The notes: a model not told the origin generated them from the sequence alone. Shown: positions 8,178 to 16,692, counted from the first letter of the stretch. The stretch: 36,723 nt of DNA from JBBILO01 sp037444855 (GCA_037444855.1 JBBILO010000008.1:1-36723), one strand, 5' to 3'. Numbers and translations are program-made.

Positions 8178-9110
8178 TTAATTTAAAAATTTTAACTGAC
8201 CAATTTTTCTTGATAATTGGTTGACTTTTTTGTCCTTTAGAATTTTGATTAATTCTTTTTTTAATCGAGAAAAAATTTTTGGCCCTTCTTTCAAAAGACC
8301 AGTGCCAACTCCAACTGCTTTAGCACCGGCCAAAAGATATTCTAAGATATCACTTCCTTTTTCTACTCCGCCAACACCAATAATTGACAATTTTCCTTTT
8401 GAAAAATAATTAAACAAAACCACCTGAGCCAAAGCAATTGGTTTTAATAATTTTCCTCCCAATCCACCAATACCAAGATTTGGCTTAATCATCATCGTCT
8501 CTTTTTGATAATCAATGGCACATCCTAATGGATATGAGTTGATTAAAGTGACAAAATCGATCTTTAAACGAACTAACTCTTGAGCAATAACTTCAATCTC
8601 TCCTCGATCGAAATAAGGGGGCAATTTTACCCCTAAAACTTTTTTTGTTTTTTCTCTGAGATTTTTTAATATTCTAAAGGCCTTTTTAAGATCATAAGCA
8701 AAAATCCCTTTTCCTTCAAGATTGGGACAGGAAAGATTGACCTCAATTCCATCAAAGGCTCCTTGATTCACTTTCTCGATCAAAAAATAAAACTCCTCCT
8801 CTTTAAAACCAGCAATACTGGCAATCAATGGCTTGTTAAATTTTTTTAAACTAAAAGAGATTTTGGTATAGTAATCAAAACCCAAATTGGGAATACCCAT
8901 ACTGTTGATCGAATAATCATTTTTATAAAAAAGTCTTGGCTCTGGATTCCCATCTCTTTTTTTAATCGTCATTGACTTAAAAACAATCGCTCCTCCTTCA
9001 CTTTCTCCTAACTCAATCAGTTCTTTTTCATAAGTACACCAAATACCTGAGGCATTAAATACAGGAAAAGCAAAAGAAAGACCGTTAATTTTCGTTGTCA
9101 AATCAATCAT
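8178..9110 (-). CDS. pyrD: Dihydroorotate dehydrogenase, class 1A-like
   Basis: Oxidises dihydroorotate to orotate. The catalytic cysteine lies in NLSCPN (Cys128), and NSMGIPNLGFDYY (residues 69-81) matches the substrate loop of class 1A enzymes, which are soluble, FMN-dependent and use fumarate. FMN-site glycines are in IIGVGGVEKGSDILEYLLAG. No pyrK is next to it, which also favours 1A over 1B. The ATG overlaps the amidohydrolase stop by 8 bases (TGA inside AATGATTGA), so the two are translationally coupled. Confidence 0.92.
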   Translation of the reverse strand: MIDLTTKINGLSFAFPVFNASGIWCTYEKELIELGESEGGAIVFKSMTIKKRDGNPEPRLFYKNDYSINSMGIPNLGFDYYTKISFSLKKFNKPLIASIAGFKEEEFYFLIEKVNQGAFDGIEVNLSCPNLEGKGIFAYDLKKAFRILKNLREKTKKVLGVKLPPYFDRGEIEVIAQELVRLKIDFVTLINSYPLGCAIDYQKETMMIKPNLGIGGLGGKLLKPIALAQVVLFNYFSKGKLSIIGVGGVEKGSDILEYLLAGAKAVGVGTGLLKEGPKIFSRLKKELIKILKDKKVNQLSRKIGQLKFLN

Positions 9111-10089
9111 TCTTTATTCCTAAAACTTTTAATCCATTGAAAGTGGCGATTTTCACCAACTCTTGCAGATGATAAAACCGATTGGCTTCAAGAAGAAGCC
9201 GCAGCTCACTCCACATCTTGCCATCATTAAACGGTTTATAAATATCAACGATATTATCGGTTCCCAAACCAACAACGATCCCCTCTTTTACCAACTCATC
9301 AACTGGAGTGATTGAATTATGAGTCACTGACAACTCTTCGCTTCTTTGACTGTCAATCCAAGCCCAAGGACAAGCAACAACCATCACCCCGGCTTTTTTC
9401 ATTAATCGATAGACTTTTTTTCGATAGGCTTTTGGATGAGCGGCTAAAGAAATTGAATGGATGGCCACCACTTTTTTTTGATAACCAAACTCAAGGGTTT
9501 TTTTGGCTAAAAGTTCCGTCTCTTTTTCTTTATGAGTATTTAGCTGATCGACATGAACATGAATCATTTTTTTTAATCTTTTAGCTTCTTTGAAAACAAT
9601 CTCCAAATGTTTCTCCTCAAATGGATGATCTTTTCCCGGAAGACTGCCGACAATATCGCAAAATTCCGCCCCCACGTTAAACCATTGATAGGCTTTTTTA
9701 TCAATCACTCCTTTTAAAGTCTGGTTGATAAATTTTATTTTAATTGCTTTTTGATAGCGATCTTTAATTCTAATTGCTGCCTTAATCGCTTTATCTTTTA
9801 TTACTTCATCAACATCAATAAAACTACCAATCGCTTGAACATTTTCACTAAGCATTTTCTCAATCGCATAAGCCATTCGATCATAAATTTGAGAAACCGT
9901 TGATCGTTTTTTTAATTCATCAACCAACAACCATTTTTGATGAAGATGAACTTCTCCAAAAGAAAAACTTTTTTTTGTTAAAGTAAAGGCTCGGTCTAAA
10001 TGGGCATGGGCATTAACAAAACCACCATTTTTTTTTATTTTTTCCAAAAGATAATCTTTTAAATCAAAATATTTAATTTTAGCGACCAT
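9103..10089 (-). CDS. Amidohydrolase, cytosine deaminase-like
   Basis: A 328-residue metal-dependent hydrolase with the ligand set of the cytosine deaminase/triazine hydrolase branch of the amidohydrolase superfamily: NAHAHLDR (His28, His30), HVHVDQ (His177/179), AIHS (His211) and GTDNI (Asp278). There is no carboxylated-lysine dihydroorotase motif, so it is not an ordinary PyrC. It overlaps argG by 11 bases and pyrD by 8. Known members remove amino or substituted amino groups from pyrimidine- or triazine-like rings. Simple cytosine deamination is possible, but the position between argG and pyrD suggests a step that makes dihydroorotate (inference). Confidence 0.8.
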   Translation of the reverse strand: MVAKIKYFDLKDYLLEKIKKNGGFVNAHAHLDRAFTLTKKSFSFGEVHLHQKWLLVDELKKRSTVSQIYDRMAYAIEKMLSENVQAIGSFIDVDEVIKDKAIKAAIRIKDRYQKAIKIKFINQTLKGVIDKKAYQWFNVGAEFCDIVGSLPGKDHPFEEKHLEIVFKEAKRLKKMIHVHVDQLNTHKEKETELLAKKTLEFGYQKKVVAIHSISLAAHPKAYRKKVYRLMKKAGVMVVACPWAWIDSQRSEELSVTHNSITPVDELVKEGIVVGLGTDNIVDIYKPFNDGKMWSELRLLLEANRFYHLQELVKIATFNGLKVLGIKND

Positions 10090-11701
10090 AAGATTCTTCT
10101 ATTTTTTGAACTAATTTTTTAACCATTGATATTTCGGTTACAATTAAAGTTTTGTTTTTTATCGCATATTCACGAATGATCTCGCCATCGGTTTTTTCTT
10201 TTTCTTTTCGGTGTCGGCCTGTGGGAATATTGACGATTAAATCAAAGCGATTAGCCTGTAAAAGATCGAGTAAATTGGGCTTTTTGTAAGGCTGAGAAAT
10301 TTTATGGACTAAAATGGCCTGAATCCCTAATTTTTGCAAAAATTTAAAGGTTTTATAAGTAGCATAGATCTTAAAACCAAGCTTTTTAAATTTAAGAAAC
10401 TCATCTTTTAAAAGTAACTTATTTTTTCTTTTGCCAACAGTTAAAAGAACGGTTTTTTCTTTTTGCTGGGCCAGTCTCATCTGTAAAGTATAAAGCTCAA
10501 TAAATCCAGCCGAAATATTTTGGTTAAAGGCCGCTGAGACATTAAAAGTCGCTAGCTTTTCTCTAAAAATCGTATTTGGGGTTTCAACCGCCATAACTGT
10601 TGCCTGACCTTTGTAAAGTTTGATGGTGACTTTGCCAGTCACTTTTTGATTAACCTGATCAATATAGGCATTTAAATCATCCATCAAAGGCTCATACCAC
10701 AAACCACCATAACAAAGATATGCCCATTTAGTATCAACCAGTTCTTTAAATTCATTTTCCATTCTTGTTGAGACATATCTTTCTAAAACTTTATGGGCAG
10801 TAATGATAATATGAGCTGCTGGCGCTTCATAAACACCTCTTACCTTCAAACCAACCACTCTGTCCTCAAGATGAATAGTAATACCAACTCCATGACGGGC
10901 GCCAATTTTATTTAATTTAATGATCAAGTCAGAAAGCTTCATCATTTTCCCATTTAAAGCAACCGGTAAACCTTTAACAAATTCAAGCTCAATCATTTCC
11001 GGGTTATCTGGCGCTTCTTCAGGAAGTGAGCAAATTTGAAGAATCTTTTTTAAAGGCGGCACTAAGGCTGGATTTTCTATCTCTCCTCCCTCACCAGTTA
11101 ATCCCCACATATTATCATCCCATGAATATGGGATATTTACTGTTTGCTTGATAGGAATTCCATGTTTTTTAGCATAGTCAATTTCCTGATCTCGTCCCAT
11201 CGACCATTCGCGAACCGGAGCAATAATTTTGATATCAGGATTTAAAACCAAAGCGGTTCCTTCAATTCTCACTTGATCGTTGCCTTTTCCGGTACAACCA
11301 TGAGCGATGGTATCTGCTCCTTCAGAAGCGGCAATTTTTACCGCCCATTTTGCCAAAAGCGGCCGGCCAATAGGGGTGGATAGATGATAATCGCCCTGAT
11401 AGGAAGCATTAGCTTTTATTCCTTTAGCGATGTATTCATTAGCAAATTCGTCTTTAGCATCAATCACATAGGCTTTGATTGCTCCTAATTTTAAAGCTTT
11501 TTGACGAATTGCTTCAAGATCGTCCGCTTGCTGACCAATGTCAATCGTTAAAGCAATCACTTGGGCCTTGTAAACATCCTGAATCCATTTTAAAATCACT
11601 GAGGTATCCAGGCCTCCAGAATACAAAAGAACGACTTTTCTTACCTCGCCAATCCGACCTTCATATGACGAGACTTTGAGATAATTAGTTTGTCTTTTCA
11701 T
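10079..11701 (-). CDS. argG: Argininosuccinate synthase fused to MGS-like regulatory domain
   Basis: Residues about 20-405 are a complete argininosuccinate synthase, which joins citrulline and aspartate with ATP: SGGLDTS (P-loop, 28-34), GCTGKGNDQVRIE, GEGGEIENP and the citrulline loop IGARHGVGITIHLEDR. Residues about 415-535 are an extra domain matching the C-terminal MGS domain of CarB, where UMP, IMP and ornithine act. The pocket residues equivalent to the CarB nucleotide site are kept: Thr448 and Thr451 (ATYKT), Lys467 (HKIS), Asn491 and Thr494 (NIPTG). Normal ArgG has about 400 residues and no such domain. First cistron of the pyr operon; there is no clear Shine-Dalgarno site. The 20-residue N-terminal extension is uncertain. 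Confidence 0.92.
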   Translation of the reverse strand: MKRQTNYLKVSSYEGRIGEVRKVVLLYSGGLDTSVILKWIQDVYKAQVIALTIDIGQQADDLEAIRQKALKLGAIKAYVIDAKDEFANEYIAKGIKANASYQGDYHLSTPIGRPLLAKWAVKIAASEGADTIAHGCTGKGNDQVRIEGTALVLNPDIKIIAPVREWSMGRDQEIDYAKKHGIPIKQTVNIPYSWDDNMWGLTGEGGEIENPALVPPLKKILQICSLPEEAPDNPEMIELEFVKGLPVALNGKMMKLSDLIIKLNKIGARHGVGITIHLEDRVVGLKVRGVYEAPAAHIIITAHKVLERYVSTRMENEFKELVDTKWAYLCYGGLWYEPLMDDLNAYIDQVNQKVTGKVTIKLYKGQATVMAVETPNTIFREKLATFNVSAAFNQNISAGFIELYTLQMRLAQQKEKTVLLTVGKRKNKLLLKDEFLKFKKLGFKIYATYKTFKFLQKLGIQAILVHKISQPYKKPNLLDLLQANRFDLIVNIPTGRHRKEKEKTDGEIIREYAIKNKTLIVTEISMVKKLVQKIEESYGR

Positions 11702-11715
11702 TTTTTAAAAATATA

Positions 11716-11802
11716 TTAACTTTTAATAAAAAATTTAAAAAAAGAGGGGCTCTTACCCCTCTTTTTTTTAAAAAAAATTAAATTTTTAAGAAAAATTTTC
11801 AT
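11716..11802 (-). CDS. Leader peptide of the pyr operon
   Basis: A 28-codon frame, MKIFLKNLIFFKKKRGKSPS and eight more residues, starting about 11 nt after the -10 box and ending 14 nt before the argG ATG. It runs through the whole terminator hairpin, so a translating ribosome would prevent the hairpin from folding. This is the geometry of the E. coli pyrBI leader. Its role is inferred from the layout. Confidence 0.55.
   Translation of the reverse strand: MKIFLKNLIFFKKKRGKSPSFFKFFIKS
11737..11769 (-). terminator. Intrinsic terminator (attenuator) in argG leader
   Basis: AGAGGGG and CCCCTCT pair with a 6-nt loop, flanked by A and T runs that lengthen the stem. Read on the minus strand the hairpin is followed by seven T and preceded by a run of eight T (11777-11770). 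It lies between the operon promoter and the argG start, so it would end transcription early unless overridden. Confidence 0.8.
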
Positions 11803-11813
11803 TCTAAAGAAAA

Positions 11814-11841
11814 AGAATAGCAGATAAAAAATTATTGTCAA
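11814..11841 (-). promoter_or_regulatory. Promoter of the argG-pyr operon
   Basis: On the minus strand TTGACA (11841-11836), a 16-nt spacer, and TATTCT (11819-11814) preceded by TGC, an extended -10. Transcription should start near 11807, a few bases before the leader-peptide ATG. Confidence 0.8.
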
Positions 11842-11959
11842 GAGGAACTTTTCATAAATACAAAGATTAATCTTTGAAAAGAATAATCTATAAAAAATAA
11901 CTCTCAAGATCTCTGACTGATCTCAAAGCTAAAAAATCAATCATTTTATAAGAAAAACC

Positions 11960-12290
11960 TTATTGATGAAAGCATTTTTTACAATTTACTATCGCCTTAT
12001 TCAATTTATCAATTTCTTCTTTATCAACCTCACTTTTTATACAAGCACCAATAATTTTATTAGCAATCGGGAGTTAAAAGTAATAAAATGGTGATTGCTT
12101 TTAAAAGATTTAGATCAGAAAAAATAAATTCCGAATCATCAAGGATTTTTTGGCTTTTTAGCGGTCGCTGATCTTTTACTTAATTAATAATTGCAAGGAG
12201 TTGAGCTTCACTCCCGATTATCAAACACAGATTTTTCTTATTCGCCTTTTCTGACAATTTTAAAACCACACCAGCTTTAAAAAAACGCTA
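11960..12290 (-). pseudogene. Decayed gene of unknown family
   Basis: Coding-like pieces line up on the minus strand: AGVVLKLSEKANKKNLCLII continuing to an in-frame TAA, then KDQRPLKSQKILDDSEFIFS, then after a frameshift near 12063 the piece IIGACIKSEVDKEEIDKLNK ending in CFHQ and a stop. Residue usage is protein-like across two lesions, which suggests a recently dead gene. A 10-bp inverted repeat, AATCGGGAGT (12065-12074) and ACTCCCGATT (12210-12219), lies within it. Further in-frame stretches up to 12600 may be parts of the same or another dead gene. I do not recognise the family. Confidence 0.4.
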
Positions 12291-12602
12291 AATGATCTTT
12301 TTTATCTTATATAAATTGTCATTTAAAAAGTCTCTAATTTTGAAAAATTAAAAATCTATTTATTAAAAAATATCTGAAAATAGGCATAAATAATCGATGT
12401 TTTTAGTTTAATTTAATCTTAAAATTTTTATAATCTTTTTTACAAACTGTATGAACTGTTGATTAAAAATAGGTTTTTTAAATACTTTATCAACTTTTGG
12501 ATAAAAAGCTCCATTAAATATTTGAGAAAACAAGTTATATATTTTTGCTTCTTTAAACCTAAATTTATCCAATTATTAAAAGAAAAAACATCATGCTTGA
12601 CT
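12291..12602. other. AT-rich stretch without an intact gene
   Basis: No intact gene, RNA or terminator is seen here. On the minus strand a coherent but interrupted translation (FSFNNWINLGLKKQKYITCF and onward, ending at a stop near 12455) hints at gene decay. Confidence 0.3.
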
Positions 12603-13481
12603 TCACCTAGAGTCTGTAGTCAATTCATTAAATCTTTTTACCATATTTTCAAAATCAAAATTTTGAAACATATCAATTTCTTGATTTATTATTTTCAAAC
12701 TTTCATCAAAAGCAGAAAATAATTTTCTCAATTTCTTCTTTTTTTCTTCATCGATCCCCTCTCCTTCAATCTCGCCTTCAAAAAGCGCTCTTCTCCCTTT
12801 AATAAAATTAACCTGCAATTTTATAAACTCTCTAAATTTATTTAGATAAAAATCTTTTTCCTCATCAGATAATTTTCTTTCTCCTAAAATAGACTGATGA
12901 AAATCAGGATAATCTTCCAAAAATAAATTAAAAATATCTCTTAAATAATCACGAGCGCTCATGCCCGCAGCACCAATATCAGCGAGACAGAAAGCTCTTA
13001 TTACTGGATGGCTGTTTTTGTTTAGTCTTGACTGATAAACAGTTCCTTTTTCTTGATCCCAAGCTGGTATAGTTGCCAATATTGATTCTTTTACTAAGAC
13101 GATTTCGTTTTCCGAATATCCTTTTTCCCTCATCCATCTTTCTGCTTCCTGGGCGCTGGCTTCTTCATTCTTAACTCTTCTCATACTTCTTTTTTTTACT
13201 ATAAGATTTTTTCCTTGATGCTCAACCCTAACCTCAATAATATCAAAATCAGAAACAAAATCATGAAAAAGAGAAGCAATCTTCAAAAGATTTAATTCTC
13301 TTTCATTTAATCCTAAAATTTGACCTATTAAAAAAGCTCTTTCAAGAACTTTTCTTGTATGATCAGATTTATGATAGGGTAAAATATTGTCATATTTACT
13401 TTTAATTAGATCTAATACATTAAGTAACGACGGATCAAAATCAGCCTCTGTCTTTGCCGATAACTCACTGTTTGACTCCAT
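12603..13481 (-). CDS. HD-domain phosphohydrolase
   Basis: 292 residues. The HD-superfamily metal site is present: His in LPYHKSDHTRKV (residues 35-46), the His-Asp pair in ASLFHDFVSDF (near residue 90) and later acidic residues. Such proteins hydrolyse phosphoesters of nucleotides or cyclic nucleotides. The C-terminal third is charged and helical (EGEIEGEGIDEEKKKKLRKL). It ends at TAG beside a decayed region, and its start lies 58 bp from tRNA-Leu on the opposite strand. Confidence 0.75.
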   Translation of the reverse strand: MESNSELSAKTEADFDPSLLNVLDLIKSKYDNILPYHKSDHTRKVLERAFLIGQILGLNERELNLLKIASLFHDFVSDFDIIEVRVEHQGKNLIVKKRSMRRVKNEEASAQEAERWMREKGYSENEIVLVKESILATIPAWDQEKGTVYQSRLNKNSHPVIRAFCLADIGAAGMSARDYLRDIFNLFLEDYPDFHQSILGERKLSDEEKDFYLNKFREFIKLQVNFIKGRRALFEGEIEGEGIDEEKKKKLRKLFSAFDESLKIINQEIDMFQNFDFENMVKRFNELTTDSR

Positions 13482-13496
13482 ATTTTTATCAAAATT

Positions 13497-13525
13497 TTGA
13501 TCTTTAAAATTAAATCTTCTATAAT
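13497..13525 (+). promoter_or_regulatory. Promoter of tRNA-Leu
   Basis: TTGATC (13497-13502), 17 nt, TATAAT (13520-13525), with the tRNA beginning 13 nt later. Confidence 0.75.
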
Positions 13526-13538
13526 TGTAACAAATAAT

Positions 13539-13624
13539 GCCGCGGTGCTGGAACTGGCAGACAGGCAGGTCTCAAAAACCTGTGGTAGGAAACTACCGTG
13601 AGGGTTCAACTCCCTCCCGCGGCA
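13539..13624 (+). tRNA. tRNA-Leu (anticodon CAA)
   Basis: Acceptor arms GCCGCGG and CCGCGGC pair, and the discriminator is A. The anticodon stem CAGGT/ACCTG holds loop CTCAAAA, so the anticodon is CAA, reading UUG. The long variable arm GGTAGGAAACTACC marks a class II tRNA, and the T arm is AGGGTTCAACTCCCT. The CCA end is not encoded. Confidence 0.95.
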
Positions 13625-13672
13625 CTAAAAAAACAGTAAAAACAAATTAAAAGCTTTATCAAATACCAATTA

Positions 13673-14308
13673 ATGAGAGTAAAAAAATATTTAATTATTG
13701 ATTTTGACACCACTTTTATTCAAGATGAGGTTCTTGAAAAATTAGGAGAAATCACTCTTGAAAATCATCCTCAAAAAAAAATAATTCTCAAAAAAATTCC
13801 TTCAATATGCCAACTCGGAATGGAAGGAAAGATTCTTTTTCAAGACAGTCTTGATCAAAGATTAAAACTAATTCAGGCTAATAAAAATTCTCTTAGGAAA
13901 TTGATCGATAAATTAAAAAATCGGATTACTCTTTATAGAATTTTTTTCCATCAAAATAGTCAAAAGATTTTTATTATCTCAGGAGGATTTGAAGAAGTGA
14001 TTGTTCCTATAGTTAAAGACTTTCAAATTCCAAAAAGTCATATTTTAGCTAACACCTTCATTTATGATAAAAAATGTAATATCATTAGTATTGATAAAAA
14101 TAATCCTTGTAGCCTACAGTAAGAGGAAAGCCAAGGCAGCTCAAAAATTAAAACTCTTAGGTAAAAAATATGTTCTTGGTGATGGTTATACCGATTATGA
14201 AAAAAACTCGGTGTTGGTAATTATTTTACTGCCTTTAATGAAAATTTAAAAAGAGAAAATGTTGTTAAAAATGCTGATTATGAAGAAAAAAATTTGAAGA
14301 ATTTTTAA
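13673..14308 (+). pseudogene. SerB-like HAD phosphatase, frameshifted
   Basis: Motif I DFDTTFI, then MEGKILFQDSLDQRL, then IISGGFEE match phosphoserine-phosphatase-type HAD proteins. The frame meets a stop at 14120-14122. The continuation KAKAAQKLKLLGKKYVLGDG followed by YTDYE (motif IV) is in another frame, and the tail GVGNYFTAFNENLKREN, ending at 14308, is back in the first frame. Two compensating indels, near 14100-14115 and 14200-14210, therefore break the gene. Either it is dying or the assembly carries two errors. Confidence 0.75.
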
Positions 14309-14324
14309 AATTTTATCGAACATC

Positions 14325-14885
14325 ATGATTTATTTGTATTTTTTATCCTTAGCATTAGCGATTGTTATTCTTCTTTTTTCCTCAAAAACCTTTTCCCCAA
14401 TCCCCTATTTTCCCTCAAACAAAAAAGATCTTTCCTTAATTATCAAAGCTTTGAATTTAAAAAATAACCAAGTGGTCGTTGATCTAGGTGCTGGTGATGG
14501 AATCGTTATATTTGAAGCGGCAAAAAAAGCTTATCAAAAAGGGCTAAATACTCAATTTATTGCTGTTGAAATTAACCCGATTTTAATTCTAATTATGTTT
14601 TTCAAAAAAATATTTCATCCAAATAAAAAAAACATAAAGATTGAATATAGTGATATTTTTAAATTTAATTCTGAAAGTATAACAAATCAATCAAAAAAAT
14701 TATTAACTTTTTATCTATATCTTTCCCCCTGGGTTCTGGATAAAATAACTAAAAATCTAGTCTTATCAAGTCAAAAAAAAAATATTAGAGTTGTTTCTTA
14801 TATGTATAAAATAAAAAGTTTAAAAAATAACAAAAAAAAGATCTATAAAGGTATTAATTGCATATACCATTATCAATTAAAATAA
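14325..14885 (+). CDS. Membrane-anchored class I methyltransferase
   Basis: 186 residues. One N-terminal hydrophobic helix (YLYFLSLALAIVILLF) is followed by a Rossmann-like domain with SAM motif I VVVDLGAGDGIVIFEAA (residues about 50-66) and the acidic ribose-binding VEIN at the end of strand 2. The later stretch LTFYLYLSPWVLDKI sits where the active-site strand is expected. Small SAM enzymes of this layout are common in CPR genomes; the substrate is unknown. Confidence 0.65.
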   Translation: MIYLYFLSLALAIVILLFSSKTFSPIPYFPSNKKDLSLIIKALNLKNNQVVVDLGAGDGIVIFEAAKKAYQKGLNTQFIAVEINPILILIMFFKKIFHPNKKNIKIEYSDIFKFNSESITNQSKKLLTFYLYLSPWVLDKITKNLVLSSQKKNIRVVSYMYKIKSLKNNKKKIYKGINCIYHYQLK

Positions 14886-14889
14886 AAAA

Positions 14890-16161
14890 TCATTTTAAGA
14901 TGAACATCCTAAAAAAAAGATACCCAATGCTTGATATCATGCTAATAAAAAAAACTGGCAAACCATATTTTAGGAAATTTAAAAAGGTAATTTTTTCTTC
15001 ATTATTTTCAGAACGGTTATAAATATCTGAAGCAACAACATTAGCGCTTGCCCCTATTAGAGTCATATTACCTCCAAAATCTGCCCCAAGGGCCAAAGCA
15101 TACCAAACAAGAAACGATAATTTATCTAAAGCAGATGTTTTTATTATCTCAGAAATAAGTATTGTAATTGGAATATTATCAATAAAACCGGAAGTAAAAC
15201 CGGCAAACAATAAAAGTGAAATGTTTGTTATTAAAACATTATTTCCTACTAAATTTTTAAAAAATAAACCGATTAAATTCAAGACGCCGGTCTTTTCCAA
15301 TCCCCCAATGACAACAAAAAGACCCATAAAGAAAAATAAAGTCTTCCATTCAATTTTTTTATAAATTTCCTCTGCTTTATATTTTGTTATTAAAATAAGA
15401 AAAAAAGCGCCAAAAAGAGCAATAAGAGCCGGCTCAAAATGAGTTAAGGAATGGGTAAAAAAACCCAACAGAACAATCGCTAAAATAAAAATACTTTTTT
15501 TTAATAAATCGATATCGCGAATAGCATTTTCGGTTTTGATTTTTTTTATTTCAGAAAATTTAATAATTCTTTGGTTAATTTTCTTTTTAAAAACTAAATA
15601 AAAATAAGTCATCGTGAAAAAGGAGGACAACAAAACTGCGGGAAGCATATTATAAGAAAAGTTAATAAAATCAATATTTGCTTGCGTAGCAATAATAATA
15701 TTTGGAGGATCGCCAATAATCGTTGACGCTCCACCAATATTTGAAAATGCAATCTGAGAAATGATAAAAGGTAGAGGTGTTATTTTTAAAATTTTTGAGA
15801 TGAACAAGGTCACTGGAATCATAAGAATAATTGTTGTCACATTGTCTAGAAAAGCTGATAAAACGGCTGTTATCACCATTAACATCATTAATAACCGCAT
15901 CGGTCTTCCCTTAGTTATTTGAACAGATTTTATTGCTAAATATTCAAATATACCCGTTTTCGAAACAATATAAACGATAATCATCATTCCCATTAAAAGA
16001 CCAATAACTTCAAAATCAATGTATTCGATCATTTCTTCAAAAGTGATTACTTTAGTAAAAACTAGAGTTAAAGCGCCTAAAATTCCTATGATTGACCGAT
16101 CTATTTTTTCAGAAACGATCAACAGTAAAACAAGAATAAATACAACAATACTGATTATCAT
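14890..16161 (-). CDS. ArsB/NhaD-type ion transporter
   Basis: About 423 residues and 11-12 hydrophobic helices. The paired motifs SAFLDNVTTIILMIPVT and NIGGASTIIGDPPNI, repeated in the second half as SGFIDNIPITILIS and GGNMTLIGASANV, are those of the ion transporter superfamily including ArsB, NhaD and DASS carriers. Transported ion unknown. I use the ATG at 16161; an upstream TTG at 16200 would overlap the CBS gene. It lies 13 bp after that CBS gene, which suggests nucleotide-sensed control of transport. Confidence 0.85.
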   Translation of the reverse strand: MIISIVVFILVLLLIVSEKIDRSIIGILGALTLVFTKVITFEEMIEYIDFEVIGLLMGMMIIVYIVSKTGIFEYLAIKSVQITKGRPMRLLMMLMVITAVLSAFLDNVTTIILMIPVTLFISKILKITPLPFIISQIAFSNIGGASTIIGDPPNIIIATQANIDFINFSYNMLPAVLLSSFFTMTYFYLVFKKKINQRIIKFSEIKKIKTENAIRDIDLLKKSIFILAIVLLGFFTHSLTHFEPALIALFGAFFLILITKYKAEEIYKKIEWKTLFFFMGLFVVIGGLEKTGVLNLIGLFFKNLVGNNVLITNISLLLFAGFTSGFIDNIPITILISEIIKTSALDKLSFLVWYALALGADFGGNMTLIGASANVVASDIYNRSENNEEKITFLNFLKYGLPVFFISMISSIGYLFFRMFILK

Positions 16162-16174
16162 AATAATCAAATAT

Positions 16175-16636
16175 TTATTTTCCGTTATGAAGCATCTCAA
16201 TTATCGCTTCTTCAATTGTATTTCTTGAGATAACTTTTTTAGTAAATAAACCTGATGCATTAATTACGGGCAGATAATCTAAATTTTCAGTATACATAAT
16301 TGCCATCGCTTTAAAAACCGAATCATTTTCATTAACTGTAATTACATCTTTTGTCATGATGTTCTTTGCTTTTATTTTAGAAATCTTTTTTATCTTTTCG
16401 TCTAATTGAAAATTATTATTAATCAATTCAATTAATAATTTGTCTATTTTAAAATAAAATGGAATTATTATTTTTAAAATATCATATAGTGTTAAAATTC
16501 CGATAATTTTATTATCTTTATCAATAACACAAAATACACTTTGGCAAGACTTTATCCAACACTTAAGAATGTCGGGAACCAAAGTCTCTTCAGAACCAAA
16601 ACAAATTATATCCTCATAAAAATCTTTTACTTTCAT
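16175..16636 (-). CDS. CBS-pair protein, partner of the transporter
   Basis: 153 residues forming one Bateman module: SVFCVIDKDNKIIGILTLYD in the first CBS repeat, AKNIMTKDVITVNENDS and YLPVINASGLFTKK in the second. It is upstream of and almost touching the ArsB/NhaD-type gene. In related systems CBS domains are fused to or encoded with transporters and respond to adenosine nucleotides; the same role is inferred here. Confidence 0.8.
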   Translation of the reverse strand: MKVKDFYEDIICFGSEETLVPDILKCWIKSCQSVFCVIDKDNKIIGILTLYDILKIIIPFYFKIDKLLIELINNNFQLDEKIKKISKIKAKNIMTKDVITVNENDSVFKAMAIMYTENLDYLPVINASGLFTKKVISRNTIEEAIIEMLHNGK

Positions 16637-16692
16637 AACAACAATTTATATTAAAACATAATTTTATAAAAACAAAATAAAAAATCAACATT

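Noticed and set aside
9103..10089. Ordinary dihydroorotase (PyrC)
   Set aside because: The metal-ligand pattern is that of cytosine deaminase-like enzymes, without the lysine that is carboxylated in dihydroorotases.
11737..11769. Terminator of a gene upstream on the minus strand
   Set aside because: A good promoter (11841-11814) lies between it and any upstream gene, and no intact gene precedes it for about 800 bp, so it belongs to the argG leader.
12459..12722. Plus-strand 87-residue frame
   Set aside because: It overlaps the HD-domain gene end in antisense and has no motif or start signal.
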